In this document: positions 1 to 12,900 of the stretch, piece after piece
Layout of the letters: each line of letters opens with the position of its first letter
Numbering within the stretch: position 1 is the stretch's first letter
Assembly (NCBI GenBank): GCA_028622995.1
Contig: JAJQJQ010000012.1
Span: 2,356,001-2,420,000, forward strand
Length of the DNA: 64,000 nt
Origin: Panagrolaimus kolymaensis
Taxonomy: Eukaryota; Nematoda; Chromadorea; Rhabditida; Panagrolaimidae
Direction: 5' to 3'
The notes under the pieces: model-generated
Told to the model about the DNA's origin: nothing
The model's input: the letters and a program-made list of their open reading frames with translations, nothing else
The model's database searches: none
Program-made: the position numbers and the translations under genes

Positions 1-2064
1 AAACTTCTTTTTAATGTAATCAATCGAGGCATCATATGTTTGAGGTCCTTAAAAAGTTTTTTTTGTATTTGGAGGTTTCTAGTTCAGGGAAGATCATCGG
101 GAATAAGCCAAGCTATTTTTCAACTCATTTTTGATATCATAACCCGATGTTATATTTACTCTTTATTTGGTATAAAACAAATCCTTACCATTATATTCAG
201 GAAAAGCAGTTTGAATACCAATAACTTTAATTTTTTCTGCAAATAAATCCTTTTTATTTAAAAACAAAATAATTGCTGTATTAATAAACCATCGACTATT
301 ACATATTGATTCAAATAAACGCATGGATTCCACTATTCGATTCTAAAAATTACAATCATTTTTAAGCAATGATGCAAAAGTTAAATTATGATTTACCGTA
401 GTTTCATCTTCAAAAAGTACTTCATCATATTCCGAACAAGCGGCAACAAAAATCTATAAAATTTGTTGTCATTGTTTTAAATTTTAATGCTTTAAGTTTT
501 TTTAAAATAAGTTTAGTTGGTTAAAAATTTAATTTCGTTTAAAAAAATATTTGTTGTTTAATGCTTTAGTTTACGTGGAATAATTTAATTATTTTATATT
601 AAAAAAAATAGTGTTTGTTCAGGGAATTAATATTGGATTATTTAAAAAACTTTTACTTAGAGACAAAGGGACAAGTCTGACTGACACAAACTTTTTTAAT
701 TATAATGCCAAAGCTTTTAATTATGAAAGTACTTTATAAAATGGGATATGAGAGCTCGAGAAGCTTGATTACATTTTAAAAATTAAATAAAAATGAGAAT
801 TTTCGCTACATATTTCTTCTTTCTTTTTTCTCGGGGCATTCAAGCTTAATATTTTTTTATACAAAGTTTCAAAAATGAAAAACTTACAACTGAATTAACA
901 TCTTCAAAGCAATGAATCCATTTTTTACGTTCGGATCTTTGTCCACCGACATCAAAGACACTAAAGCATTTTCCTTAAGTATGCAGTTTTCCAATTACAA
1001 AATTAATCTTACCGAAATTGAACTCCTTTAATTTCGAATGCAACTTCAACAATTCCAGTTGTTTTAATTCGGGTTAAAAGAATATCCTGCTCGGTAGGTT
1101 TATAGCTAGTATTGGATATTCTATCTAAATTATCTAAGAAATATTTTGTTGATTCATGCATATGAAATTCTAGACGCCTTTCATAAAGCTTTTGGGAAAT
1201 AGCTGGATCTGCCCATAATCGTTTCAAAGCAACTGCAAGTTCAGTGGTGAAAGGTTCAGATTGTTCGCCAGCTTTTAAAGTATCCAATACAATTCTCGCG
1301 TCATGTTGTCTTTCAGGATTCGTAAATGCAATTTTATAATAACTCATTTGCCTCAGCAAATCACCCATAGCTGTTACGGTATTATTATATACCACAGCTC
1401 TTTGTTGCATTATTTCTTCTTCAGTGAATCCATTGTTGTGTAAAATTCTAAAAAAAAAACAATGAAATAAAAAAGATTTTAAGTTATTTTTTCATCGTGG
1501 GATGGATTCATAAAGTTTTATAACACCTAATTTCCCAAATATTTTTAGTGGTTTTGGATAGCAAAATTTGACGGAAAGAAAAATTTTTACAAACTTTATT
1601 TGCTTTAGAAAAGTTCATTTTTTACTTCCTAAATATACTGTTGTAAAGGAGTGCAAATGGCCTACTTTCTTGAGATAATAATTATTAATAAAACGAGAAT
1701 TTGAAGTATGCAATTTGTAACCCAAAAAAACTTTATCACCATTTTTCATAAACTTTTCTTAGAAAAAAGGCGGAATACAAAAAGCTGTTATTTTTTCTTG
1801 CTCCCTAATTTTTGTAAAATTTTAGGGAAAACGTAATGTTTGCTTCAGATCAGAGATTATAAACAAAATAATTCCAAAATTAAATTTAATCGTGTAAACA
1901 AACCTCATTTGTTTTAATAATGTACTCTTTCCAGATTCACCAGCACCAAGTAAAAGTAATTTAATAACTTTTTCATCCGCCAATGCACCTTCTTTCATTT
2001 TTTTATCGATAGCTCGACTAGCTTTTATTTGCTTTTTTTCTTCTTCACTTTGACATAAACCCAT
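1..2064 (-). CDS. G protein alpha subunit, Gi/o-like GPA type (3' end off the window)
   Basis: Heterotrimeric G protein alpha subunit, a GTPase relaying receptor signals at the plasma membrane. Exons (minus strand): 1904-2064, 1014-1447, 888-960, 397-453, 189-342 and 1-47, about 309 residues of a usual ~350. The start MGLCQS carries Gly2 and Cys4, the usual myristoylation and palmitoylation sites. Visible GTPase motifs: P-loop GAGESGKST, switch I with the ADP-ribosylatable Arg in TRIKTTG, switch [14 protein letters not shown] with the catalytic Gln, and FLNKKD for guanine recognition. The last visible residues ([12 protein letters not shown]) fall in helix alpha-4, so the receptor-contacting C-terminus and the stop lie beyond base 1. 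The N-terminus resembles nematode-specific GPA proteins more than GOA-1. Intron 454-887 is unusually long for the window. Family assignment is secure; the exact orthologue is not. Confidence 0.93.
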
Positions 2065-2967
2065 TTTTGTAAAATTCTTTTCACCACAAAAAAATAAAGG
2101 ACAAACAAAAAATGTAAATAAATAAAAGATTCTCCTTTTAATTAAAAAAGGATAATAATTAATTCTAGTAAAATAAGTTTAGTTGAAATTATAAAACATG
2201 CTTTTTGAAAATATTCACCAAATTTGTTACTGCTTTTCTATGATTTTTTTCGTAGTCCAAAAGTTTAACCTAAAATGAAAGAAAAAATTTTTAAAAACGA
2301 GAAAGAAAAAAAGAAACAAAAAGGCCGCGGAAATGAGAATGAGATAGCGTGATGACGTCTCAATGTCACGCAATTCAGAAGGAACTGTAGTATTGGTAAA
2401 AAAAATAAAGAAAGCTTTGAAAGGGCAAAGATTTTGGTAGCAAAAAATAAAATAAAATATTTTCAAAAACAGCCCTAATTCCCTGACAAAATATTTGACT
2501 GAATAGTTGGCTCATTAAGTTTATGGAAATGAAGTAAAGCGTACATATTTAAATTCAAAAGTTCAAAACACATAGAAAAAGGGCAATTAAAATTATGGCT
2601 ACAGTTTGTCATCAAAAAAATGTTATATTTAAAGATTATAATTTTAATGAAACAAGAACACAAGAAAAAATGTCTTAAAAACCTTTTGTAAATTGTTTAA
2701 ATCCACGCTAAACTATCATAAAAATTTCCTCGAACATTAGTCAAATAAGCATGAAAGATCACACCTAATTAAAAATGCATTATCAAACAGTCATATTTTT
2801 TAAGGACGACAGCAAAAAAATAGGCAGGTGGAAAAAAATGTTTATAAAAGTAATAAATATAAAAAAATCTTTTTTTTTTGACCAACATTATAAAATACTT
2901 AGAAATTGAGTGGTAAGAAAGAAATTTGTATGTCAGCTGCTTACGTGATAAAATACATACATACACA

Positions 2968-2975
2968 CCAACGAC
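2968..2975. repeat. Target-site duplication, left copy (CCAACGAC)
   Basis: Eight bases identical to 3462-3469, directly abutting the MITE end TAGGGTGG. Confidence 0.85.
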
Positions 2976-3461
2976 TAGGGTGGACCGGGTAGATCTACCA
3001 GTAGATTCTACCGGTAGATCTACCGGTAGATCTACCGAAATCTACCGAAAAAATTTTCCAATCTACCGAAATCTACCGCGCCACCAAAATTTAAAAAAAG
3101 ACGTTCTCGGAGTTTTTTAAGCGAAAGTTATGAATTAGCAGGTTCTAAAATGCATAAAAACGATGTTTTCTCTATTTCCGAAAATTTTTGAATTTTTTTA
3201 ACAGGGGAGAGTTTATGATAGGAAAGTAATAGCTTGGTCCACCCTGTTGAAAAATTGAAATTTTTTTAAAAGTTTGCAAAACCTATTTTTGTGCCCAAAA
3301 ATAGCCTTATATCCTTAATTTTGTATTCCTTGATTCAAAATCCCTTTCTTTTCGAATTTTGGACTTGCGGTAGATTTCAGTAGATCTACCGGTAGATCCA
3401 CCGGTAGATCTACCGGTAGATCTACCGATTTTTCAATCTACCGGTAGATCGGTCCACCCTA
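2976..3461. mobile_element. Non-autonomous hAT-like MITE with 8-bp target duplication
   Basis: A 486-bp element bounded by 12-bp terminal inverted repeats TAGGGTGGACCG (2976-2987, and its complement at 3450-3461). It is flanked by perfect 8-bp direct repeats CCAACGAC at 2968-2975 and 3462-3469. An 8-bp duplication and a TAGGGTG-type end are characteristic of the hAT superfamily. Both subterminal regions are dense arrays of the palindromic motif GGTAGATCTACC and variants, as expected for transposase binding sites. The middle (about 3100-3360) has no transposase ORF, so it must have been mobilised in trans. Confidence 0.85.
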
Positions 3462-3469
3462 CCAACGAC
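3462..3469. repeat. Target-site duplication, right copy (CCAACGAC)
   Basis: Eight bases identical to 2968-2975, directly abutting the MITE end CCACCCTA. Confidence 0.85.
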
Positions 3470-6400
3470 AAAAAAATAAAAGGAAAGAAATTTTATGACT
3501 TTTTGACTTTTTTGGAAGTGCATATATTTGATGGCGGCAAACAACAACAACATAAAGGGATTTCAATTAAGCATAATTACTTCTCATTAGAAAAATTTAC
3601 GGAAATCTTTATTACTAAAAACGGTTGTCGTCGTCGGGTCAATTAAAGTCGCTTATGTTTTTTTTATTACATTTTTATTCCTTAAATATTTTATTATGAA
3701 AAATAAAAAAACTGTAATTTAAAGGGTTATAATTGTATAGAAAAGAAATTAACCCCTGTTTACAACTACAGCGAAAAGAATAATAAATGTTCTTGAATTT
3801 TAGAGCTTGCTTTAAAATGAAAAAAGTACACTTGACTGAAGACACTAATAATTTGTTAAACGCTAATATCAAAAGTAATAATTTTTACACAAAAATATTT
3901 TTTTTGTACCACAAGGAAAGATGCTTATTTTTAGAACTTATTTTCCAAATGCCAAAAGATCAGGAAATTTTTATCTCAAAAAAAAAAAAGAAAGAAAAAA
4001 GCTTCATTAAAAAAACTCATTAAAGCAGTATATTATTTTTTTTCTTCACATTACAGTAAAAGGTATTTTAACATTTTTAACGCCCACTTAAAAAAAGGTT
4101 CACATTTATGCCAAAATATAAAAGAGTAGGTAATCATAAATCTTTTGGCGCTCATGTTTGAGTGCGCACCAACGTGTTAATAGCGGCAGCAATAAATAAA
4201 ATGTTAAAACAGTAAAAAAAGTGGTAAGTACATCTACCAATTTAGGGCCATGGAAATAATAAGGTTTTATACTTGGAAATTGTTAAATTATTGGATAAAA
4301 ATACAACCAACTATATACTTAGAGGTTCGAAATAAATATGGGCTAATTTTGAATATTGAAAAAAACGTGATTCACTCACTTCAAGTTTGAAAGCATAAAC
4401 CATGGAAAGATTTTTAAAGTTGGACTCATTTTTTAAAACTACAGGAATATAACCGAGCACAAAAAAAGTTGAGTTTTAGAGCACTTCGACTAAAAAAGTT
4501 ACTGGGCAATTCATTTTAGCAAAAAAATTAAAAGTTTCTGACCAGAAAAAAGTTGTACGGTAAAACTAGATTCGAAAACAAAATACATGGTCGACTTCAA
4601 AGTTTTCCAATCGAAATACCTTTTACCATATTTCTTCATAATCATTAATATAAAATAGGAAATTGTGCTCACATCACTTTTTCACAGACAAATTACTGTT
4701 TATGTTATTGAAATATATATCTTCCGTAAGTGAAATAATTAACAAGCCAACTACCCTGAGACATTGTAAAATCTCAAAAACAACAAAAATGCCCACTGAA
4801 CTTTGACTCTTTTGAAAGAATCATCCTTTTATAAATCCATTTAATAAAAAGTGAAAATGAATAAGAAAAAAGCATTACAACTACTTTGAACATTGTATTT
4901 TTTAAATATTCATATACAACTTTTATAACCATTTTCTTCCTACTCCAAAAGAGACACAAAATAAATTTTTCAAAAAACAAAGTTTTTACATTTTTTAAAT
5001 AAGAAAAATTCAATAACCTTTACGTATTTTTTTTAAATTTATTTACGACGACAGAAGTGGAATATATTATGAGGGCTTTTGAAAACATGAAATCAAAACA
5101 TTATAAAAAATGGAGTGAAGAAAAATTTAATTAGGTTGCAAGATTAAAACTAGAAAGGGTAAAATTAAAAAATGGCTTAACAGCGGCGGCTACTGTCAAG
5201 AAAAGACAGAGCAAAGTAATTTTTCTTGTTTGATAAAAAAAATTTCATTAAGAAATTTTAGTTGATTTTTCTTTAATGAGCCAAAAAAAGGCAATATTTT
5301 TAAAATGACGGTTAAAAAGAAGCAAAAAGCTGGAATGAAATTCAGAGCCCCACTGCTTCCAAAATGGCTGTTTTCTTATGTGCGTTGCCTTGAGTAAATA
5401 ATATAAAATTGCCAAAGTCATCAAATTTAAGAAAATATATATATACCACGTGAAGAATAAAAAAAAATAAAGGAAAGAAAAACGAAACCCTCATCATCTT
5501 GAATTACTTCTTTTTTTTTTTTTTTGCATTTCTTCTTCTTCAAAAATAATCTTAACTCCGCACAAAAAATTTAGACAAATACAAATCTCTTGAGAAACTT
5601 GGCTTTATTTTTCAAAGAAACTTTAAAGAAAAAATACAGATGGCAAGACAGCTTCAAATGGTTAATTAGTTAATTTTCTCAGGTAGCGTTAAAATTCACG
5701 TACTTTTTATTTTCCAATAAAAAAAATACAAACGCAACAAGCTCGCTCATGTGGTTTTGTCGTTTTTTTGCATACAAAAGAAGAAGAAAAAAAGGTTGGC
5801 GGTGGATGTGAGTGTGAAACAAACTTTACCAAAATGTAGCAGCAGGATTTCCAAGAAAGGTTATGAATTTTGTTTGGGAAAGTTAATTTTTTTATTATTA
5901 ATAGGTTGTCATCGTCAATATCGTCAATGGAGGAAGGAAAAAAAGAAAAAAAAGCTAATTGCAAGTTCTTTAAAGGTTTTATAAACTTGCCAAGGATGGT
6001 GAAATTTTTTTATTTTTTGATTTTTGGACCAAAAAGTTTTAATAAAGATAAGATACAAGCGTGCAACCTACATACATTCAAATGGTAAAGGCATTTGCGC
6101 AGGCGTAATCTAAACAACGAGAAAAAATAAATACAGTGTGTTCGCGCTTCAAAAAAACATGACTTCCGACGGGGTAATAAAAAACTTTGCTCTTTCCATC
6201 TTTCCTAAAAAGTTAGTTACCGAAAGAGGAAGGAAGTGTAAATATTTCTATTTAACATGTCACCTAAAATCCCATGGGTCACTAATTTTTTTTTCTTCAA
6301 AATAATAAGAAATCAGACTTTATCTTTTAATAATCACCCCATTTTTTTAGAAGCAAACCTAGATTCAAAAAAAACTCTGAAGTCTTTAAATTTAAAATTA

Positions 6401-6968
6401 ATTAAGTTAAACGATGAGGTAAAACTCGCGCAGCAGTAGCAGCAAATGTTTCCAGAAGGAAAGGGAAAGAAAGAAAAAAAATGGCTTGAAAAAGTTTTAT
6501 TCCAAAAAGCCTTCTCTATTTTAATGAATGTTTTAAAACGCAATAAAACAAGGGCTTTCATATTTTTTTAATCAAATGTTGTTAACCTAACTTTTTTTCT
6601 CACTCATTTTTTACTCAAAAACAAAAACGTGTTTCCACGGTGACGGAAGAAGAAAAAAAACTTTACTTTATTATTTGAAAGCTCTGCGTCTTTTATTTTT
6701 GAGTAATTTTTTATGAATGTTAAACAAAAAATATATTGCTGTTGCTGTGTTTCAGAAGGGTACAAGAAGACAGCGACAAACCATAATTATAAGCTTTAAT
6801 AAAAAAGAATATTAAAACAATGAAAAATATAAATGCAATTAAAAAATATCGAAAAATTTATTATTATTTTAAATAAAAAATAATTACAAATACAAATTAA
6901 AATATTAAAACATTATTTTATCAAAGTTTTTTTAAAGTTCAAGATTAATTAAATCCCTTTTTTCTTCT

Positions 6969-9900
6969 TTAAAATACAGTTTCCATTGGAACTTTTCGAT
7001 GGATGGATTTCCGTGAATTGTGTGTAATTCCAAGCAATGATTCACAAACGGGACGCATGTGACCAATCTATAAAAAAAAATTGGCAAAGTTAAAATGAAA
7101 TTATGTTGTATTTTTTTTTTTGGCTTACTTGAGTGCGAGTTCGATCATCAAAGCGAGCTAACAATTCAGTAACTCGTTCTCGAAGGACTTCAATGCGTTG
7201 GGTTCGGAGAAGATAGTCCAAATCTTCGCGTTCTTCTTCATCAGTAACATCGAGAATCCAATCACTACATTTTGCTATAAAAAAAAAGAAGAAAGGGTGG
7301 ATAAAAAGTTGAAATAATTTTTAAAAGTGTTATATATAGCCTTAGTTAGCTACGAGAAATTTTGCAATATTTATTTTTATTAAAATTTCAAAACTTGAGT
7401 TGTAAAATTGTGATATCATAAATTAAAATTTTTAAGTTTTTTTATGTTAAAATTGCGTATGGTTTGATTTAGTCATTCTAAAACGATAAACTTTTTTTAG
7501 TCCCATTGAGATTTACCTCCGCTTTTTTAACCTTTTAAATTAACGTAAATTACCAAAACCAACTACACCTTATAATTTTCATCCTCATTTCCTGCTTTTA
7601 TATTTTTATAAACTTGGTAAGCATGCAATTCCTTGGGGAATAAGTTAGTTATGCAATTCTGTCTCCAAATAAGGCTTATAGTCTTTGTGATTTTTCGATG
7701 GAGGAAATAAAAAACAAAAAGATTTATTATTTCCTTGATTTTTTGACATTTGTGAAAAAGCAAAGTCTTACATTTCCATTGAGCCTTCAACCGACTACGA
7801 GGTTCGTCATCAAGATCATTAAGCATTTCAATTAGTGTAGCACCAATGCTTCCATGATGGCCTTGAGTTTTTTCAAGTTCTTTAACAGTTTTTCGACAAA
7901 CTTCTGCAATAGCTTGAATTGCTTTAAGTTGTCGATCACTTGCAGATCGAAGGGAATGCAAGAGTTCCCGAACTGACTGAAAAAAATGTACTTTCATTTT
8001 ATGATTATCCAAGTAAAAGTTTAGTGCTTACATTTTCATTTTTGTATGGATTAACTTGAACAATTTCTCCAAAAAGGCTATGACATTGATTTACAACCAT
8101 TCGAGATTTTTCTGAGAGGTTTTCAGCATCATAAATATCCATAATTTCATAATTTAAAGTACGATGACTAATTTCAGGTTTTTCTTCATTTTTTACAACA
8201 GACCGCATAAAATCAATATGGGTTACTGAGGGATGGAAAGCACGACGCTTGCGTTCAGCAGGTTGTTGAGGAACACCAAAAACTTTGCGACATCCAGGGC
8301 CATAAGTATCAGCTAATTTCTTTTTATTTTGATCGGTTACATCACGAAGGAATTCATGGAGTTTGGAATCCAATGCTTTTACAGAAGCACCAGATTCTTT
8401 TAATAAAGAAAGTTTATCAGCTTTTTCATTTCCAATAACAACTCGAATAAGTTCACGACAGCAACCTTGCAAGAGCTCTGTTGCTTTTACTTTGGTTTCA
8501 CCAGTGGCAGCATCGTAAAATTCAAGGGCTTTTGTATGAATATCGGCCACATTTTTGCCATCAGTTTTCATTCCTCGTAGAATATCTTTTTGTTCGTCGC
8601 TGAGCCAGCTATAGTGAGTCTTGAAGTAATCTTCAAGTTTATGTGGGCCGTGTTCGTGATGGTCTCTGCGTTTTCTTGAAGCAACTCCAAAAATTTTGCG
8701 ACAACCTGGTCCATAATCATTTGCCATCTTCTTTTTTACTTCATCGGTGACTTCTCCAATAAATTCTTGAAGCTTGGTGTCCATATCCTTTACTGAAGCT
8801 CCAGATTCCTTTAACTTTGTTATTTCATCAGCTTTATCGTTTCCAATTACAACTCGAATTAATTCTCTGCAACCACCTTGCATTTGTTCAGTTGCTTTTT
8901 CTTTGGTTTCACCAGTTGCGGCTTCGAAATATTCTAATGCTTTATTAAAAATTTCTTCCTTTTTTCCATCAGCTTTCATTTGGCGAAGCTCTTCTTTTTG
9001 TTCATCACTCATCCAACTAAAATGGGTTTTAAAGTAATCTTCAAGTTTATGTTGACCATGATCGTGGGTTCGTCGTTTTCGAGAAGCAACTCCGAAGACT
9101 TTTTTGCAATCGCTTTTATATTCTTCAGCTTTAGCTTTCTTTTCAGTATCAGTGACGGATTCAAGAAGTTCATCGATTTTCTTTGCGATTTCTTCTTTGC
9201 TTGCACCTGATTCTTTCATTGATTTAACTTCGGCTGCTTTTTCACCAAGGGCATCATGATAAAGTTCTCTACACGCGCTTTGCAATTCTTGAGTGGCTTT
9301 TTCTTTAGTTTCGCCTGTGGCAGCTTCAAAGAAGGAACTGACTTTTGCTTTAATTCCAGCTTTATCATTTGCATCTTTAAGTTTTAATACTTCTGCTTTT
9401 TGATCTGGAGTAAGCCAAGTAAGATGATGTTCGATAAAATCTTCCATTCCATGTTTTCCTTCATGGCGGCGCATTCGTGATGATGCAACACCAAAAACTT
9501 TCTTACATGCACCTTCATAATTTACTGCTAATTTCTTCTTTTCTGGGTCAGTAACAGTTTCAATCAATTCCTTGATTTTATCGGAAATTGCTACGTTAGA
9601 TGCTCCTGATTCCTTCATGCTTTTTAATTCGCCTGCTTTTTCTTCGCCGACAATTTTTTTAATCAAATCTCTGCAGCCACCTTGCAATAATTCAGTTGCT
9701 TTGGTTTTTGTTTCGCCGGTTGCAGCTTCGTAAAATTCGAAAACTTTTTTTTGCATTTCGTCAGTGGATTTTCCATCAACTTTAAGTTGTTTCAATGTTT
9801 CTGCTTGTTCGGTGGTTAACCAACTGAGATGGGTTTTCAAATAATCTTCAAGATGATGGCCTTGATGATGATCTCGTCGTTTTCTTGAAGCTACTCCAAA

Positions 9901-12900
9901 AATTTTGCGACAACCTGGTCCATAATCATTTGCCATCTTCTTTTTTCCTTCATCGGTGACTTCTCCAATAAATTCTTGAAGCTTGGTATCCATATCTTTT
10001 ACTGAAGCACCTGATTCTTTTAACTTTGTTATTTCATCAGCTTTATCATTTCCAATTACAACTCGAATTAATTCTCTGCAACCACCTTGCATTTGTTCAG
10101 TTGCTTTTTCTTTGGTTTCACCTGTGGCCGCTTCGAAATATTCTAATGCTTTATTAAAAATTTCTTCCTTTTTTCCATCAGCTTTCATTTGGCGAAGCTC
10201 TTCTTTTTGTTCATCACTCATCCAACTAAAATGGGTTTTAAAGTAATCTTCAAGTTGGTGTTGCCCATGATCATGAGTGCGACGTTTTCGGGATTGAACT
10301 CCAAAAACACGTTTGCATGGTCCTTCATAAGCTACAGCGAGGCCTTTCTTTGTTGGATCAGTAATTTCATCCATAAAATCTTTTATTTTGGAATTAATTT
10401 CATCAGCTGATGCACCAGATTCTTTCAAGCTTTTAAGTTCAGCGGTTTTTTCATCTCCAACAATATCCTTAAGAAGATCGCGACATCCACCTTGAAGAAG
10501 TTCAGTTGCTTTTTGTCGAGTTTCTCCAGTGGTTGCCTCATAAAATTCAAAAACTTTATCTTGAATATCTTTTGGATGTTTTTTCTCTTCTTTTAATTGT
10601 ATTAAAACATCCGCTTGTTCTTTAGTTAACCATGCAAGATTAGTTTTTAAATGATCTTCTAGTGTATGTTCTCTTCGTAAACGATTTTTAACTCCAAAAA
10701 CTTTCATGCAATCTTCTTTATGTTCATCTGCTTCCTTTTTGAGTGTTTCATCTTCAACAGCAGCTAAAAGTTCTTCAGTTTTCTTTGCAAGTTCTTCATT
10801 GCTTGCTCCTGATTCTCTCATAGCTTTAAGTTCGGCAGCTTTTTCATCACCAATAACATGGACAAGTCGCTCACGGCATGCAGCTTGAAAACCTGCAATT
10901 GCTTTTTGCCTTTCCTCGCCGCTTGTTTTTTCGAAGAATTCACTGATTTTAGCTTTAACAGCATCTTTTTGACCATCATGTTCAAGAACTTCTGCTTTTT
11001 GTTCGGCATTCATCCATGAAAGATGATTATCGACAAATTCTTTAAGGGTATGTTCGTGATGCTTATCACGTCGTAGACGAGTCGGAGTTGCTAAGAAAAG
11101 TTGGGCACAACTTTCACGATGATCTTTAGCTAATTCTCGTTTCTTCTCATCTGGAACTTGTGCAAGAAATTCATCAACCTTCTTTTGAATTTCTCCAATA
11201 TTTGCTCCTGATTCTCTAAGACCTTTAAGGATGGCAGCTTTATCTTCCCCGACGACAGCGTTGATCAATTCGCTACATGCAGTTTGAAGTTCTAAGGTTG
11301 CTTTGGTTCTTGTTTCACCTGATGTAGCTTTATAAAATTCATCAATTTTTGCTTTAATTGTATCTTTTCCTGAATCTTTAAGTCCCAAAAGTTCTTCCTT
11401 CTGTTCCGCGGTTAACCAATTTAAATGATTCTTTGCAAATTCTACCAAATTTTCATCTGCACGATGATCATGATCACGGCGTCTACGAGATGATGAAACT
11501 CCAAAAATGCGTTTACATGCACCTTCATATTTTCCTGCAAGTTCTTGTTTATGTGGGTCATTAACTTGTGCGACAAGTTCTTTTATTTTTGCACTCATTT
11601 CATCATTGGACGCGCCTGATTCTTTCATGTTTTTTAATTCTCCTGCTTTTTCTTCTCCGACAATACTTTTGAGAAGATCACGGCAGCCACCTTGCAATAA
11701 TTCAGTTGCTTTGGTTTTCGTTTCACCATTTGTAGCTTCATAAAATTCAAAAACTTTCTTTTGCATTTCTTCTGCAGACTTTCCATCGGCTTTAAGTTGT
11801 TTCAATGTTTCTGCTTGTTCTGGAGTCAACCAACTGAGATGAGTTTTTAAATAATCTTCAAGATGATGGCCTTGATGATGATCTCGTCGTTTTCTTGAAG
11901 CTACTCCAAAAATTTTGCGACAACCTGGTCCATAATCATTTGCCATCTTCTTTTTTCCTTCATCGGTGACTTCTCCAATAAATTCTTGAAGCTTGGTATC
12001 CATATCTTTTACTGAAGCACCTGATTCTTTTAACTTTGTTATTTCATCAGCTTTATCATTTCCAATTACAACTCGAATTAATTCTCTGCAACCACCTTGC
12101 ATTTGTTCAGTTGCTTTTTCTTTGGTTTCACCTGTGGCCGCTTCGAAATATTCTAATGCTTTATTAAAAATTTCTTCTTTTTTTCCATCAGCTTTCATTT
12201 GGCGAAGCTCTTCTTTTTGTTCATCGCTCATCCAACTGAAATGGGTTTTGAAATAATCTTCAAGTTTATGTTGGCCATGATCGTGGGTTCGACGTTTTCG
12301 GGATTGAACTCCAAAAACTTTTTTGCAATCACTTTTATATTCCTCTGCTTTAGCTTTCTTTTCAGTATCAGTGACAGATTCAAGAAGTTCATCAATTTTC
12401 TTTGCGATTTCTTCTTTGCTTGCACCTGATTCTTTCATGGATTTAACTTCAGTTGCTTTGTCACCAAGGGCATCTTGATAAAGTTCTCTACACGCGCTTT
12501 GCAATTCTTGGGTGGCTTTTTCTTTTGTTTCTCCAGTTGCAGATTCGAAGAACGAACTAACTTTGGCTTTAATTCCAGCTTTATCATTTGCATCTTTAAG
12601 TTTTAATACTTCTGCTTTTTGATCTGGAGTAAGCCAAGTAAGATGATGTTCGATAAAATTATCCATTCCATGTTTTCCTTCATGGCGGCGCATTCGTGAT
12701 GATGCTACTCCAAAGATTTTTTTACAAGCTCCTTCATAATTTACTGCTAATTTCTTCTTTTCTGGATCATCCAATCCGCTTATGAGTTCTTTAATTTTAT
12801 CTCCAATTTCAGCGTTTGATGCTCCCGATTCTTTCATGTTTTTTAATTCGCCTGCTTTTTCTTCACCAACGATTTTTTTAATCAAATCTCTGCAACCACT

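Larger units (their letters stand above)
2065..6968. other. Gene-poor intergenic region
   Basis: About 4.9 kb between the divergently oriented G-alpha start and the NPA 3' end. It is AT-rich with poly-A/T tracts. Short open frames on both strands show no splice-consistent homology or coding bias. The only structured element I see is the inverted-repeat transposon at 2976-3461. Confidence 0.7.

Noticed and set aside
2990..3455. CRISPR-like regular repeats
   Set aside because: The repeated unit is a contiguous palindrome without unique spacers and lies inside inverted termini with a target duplication; this is a transposon in a eukaryotic genome.
3787..4023. 78-codon plus-strand frame
   Set aside because: Overlaps an equally long antisense frame, poly-A driven composition, no splice partners.
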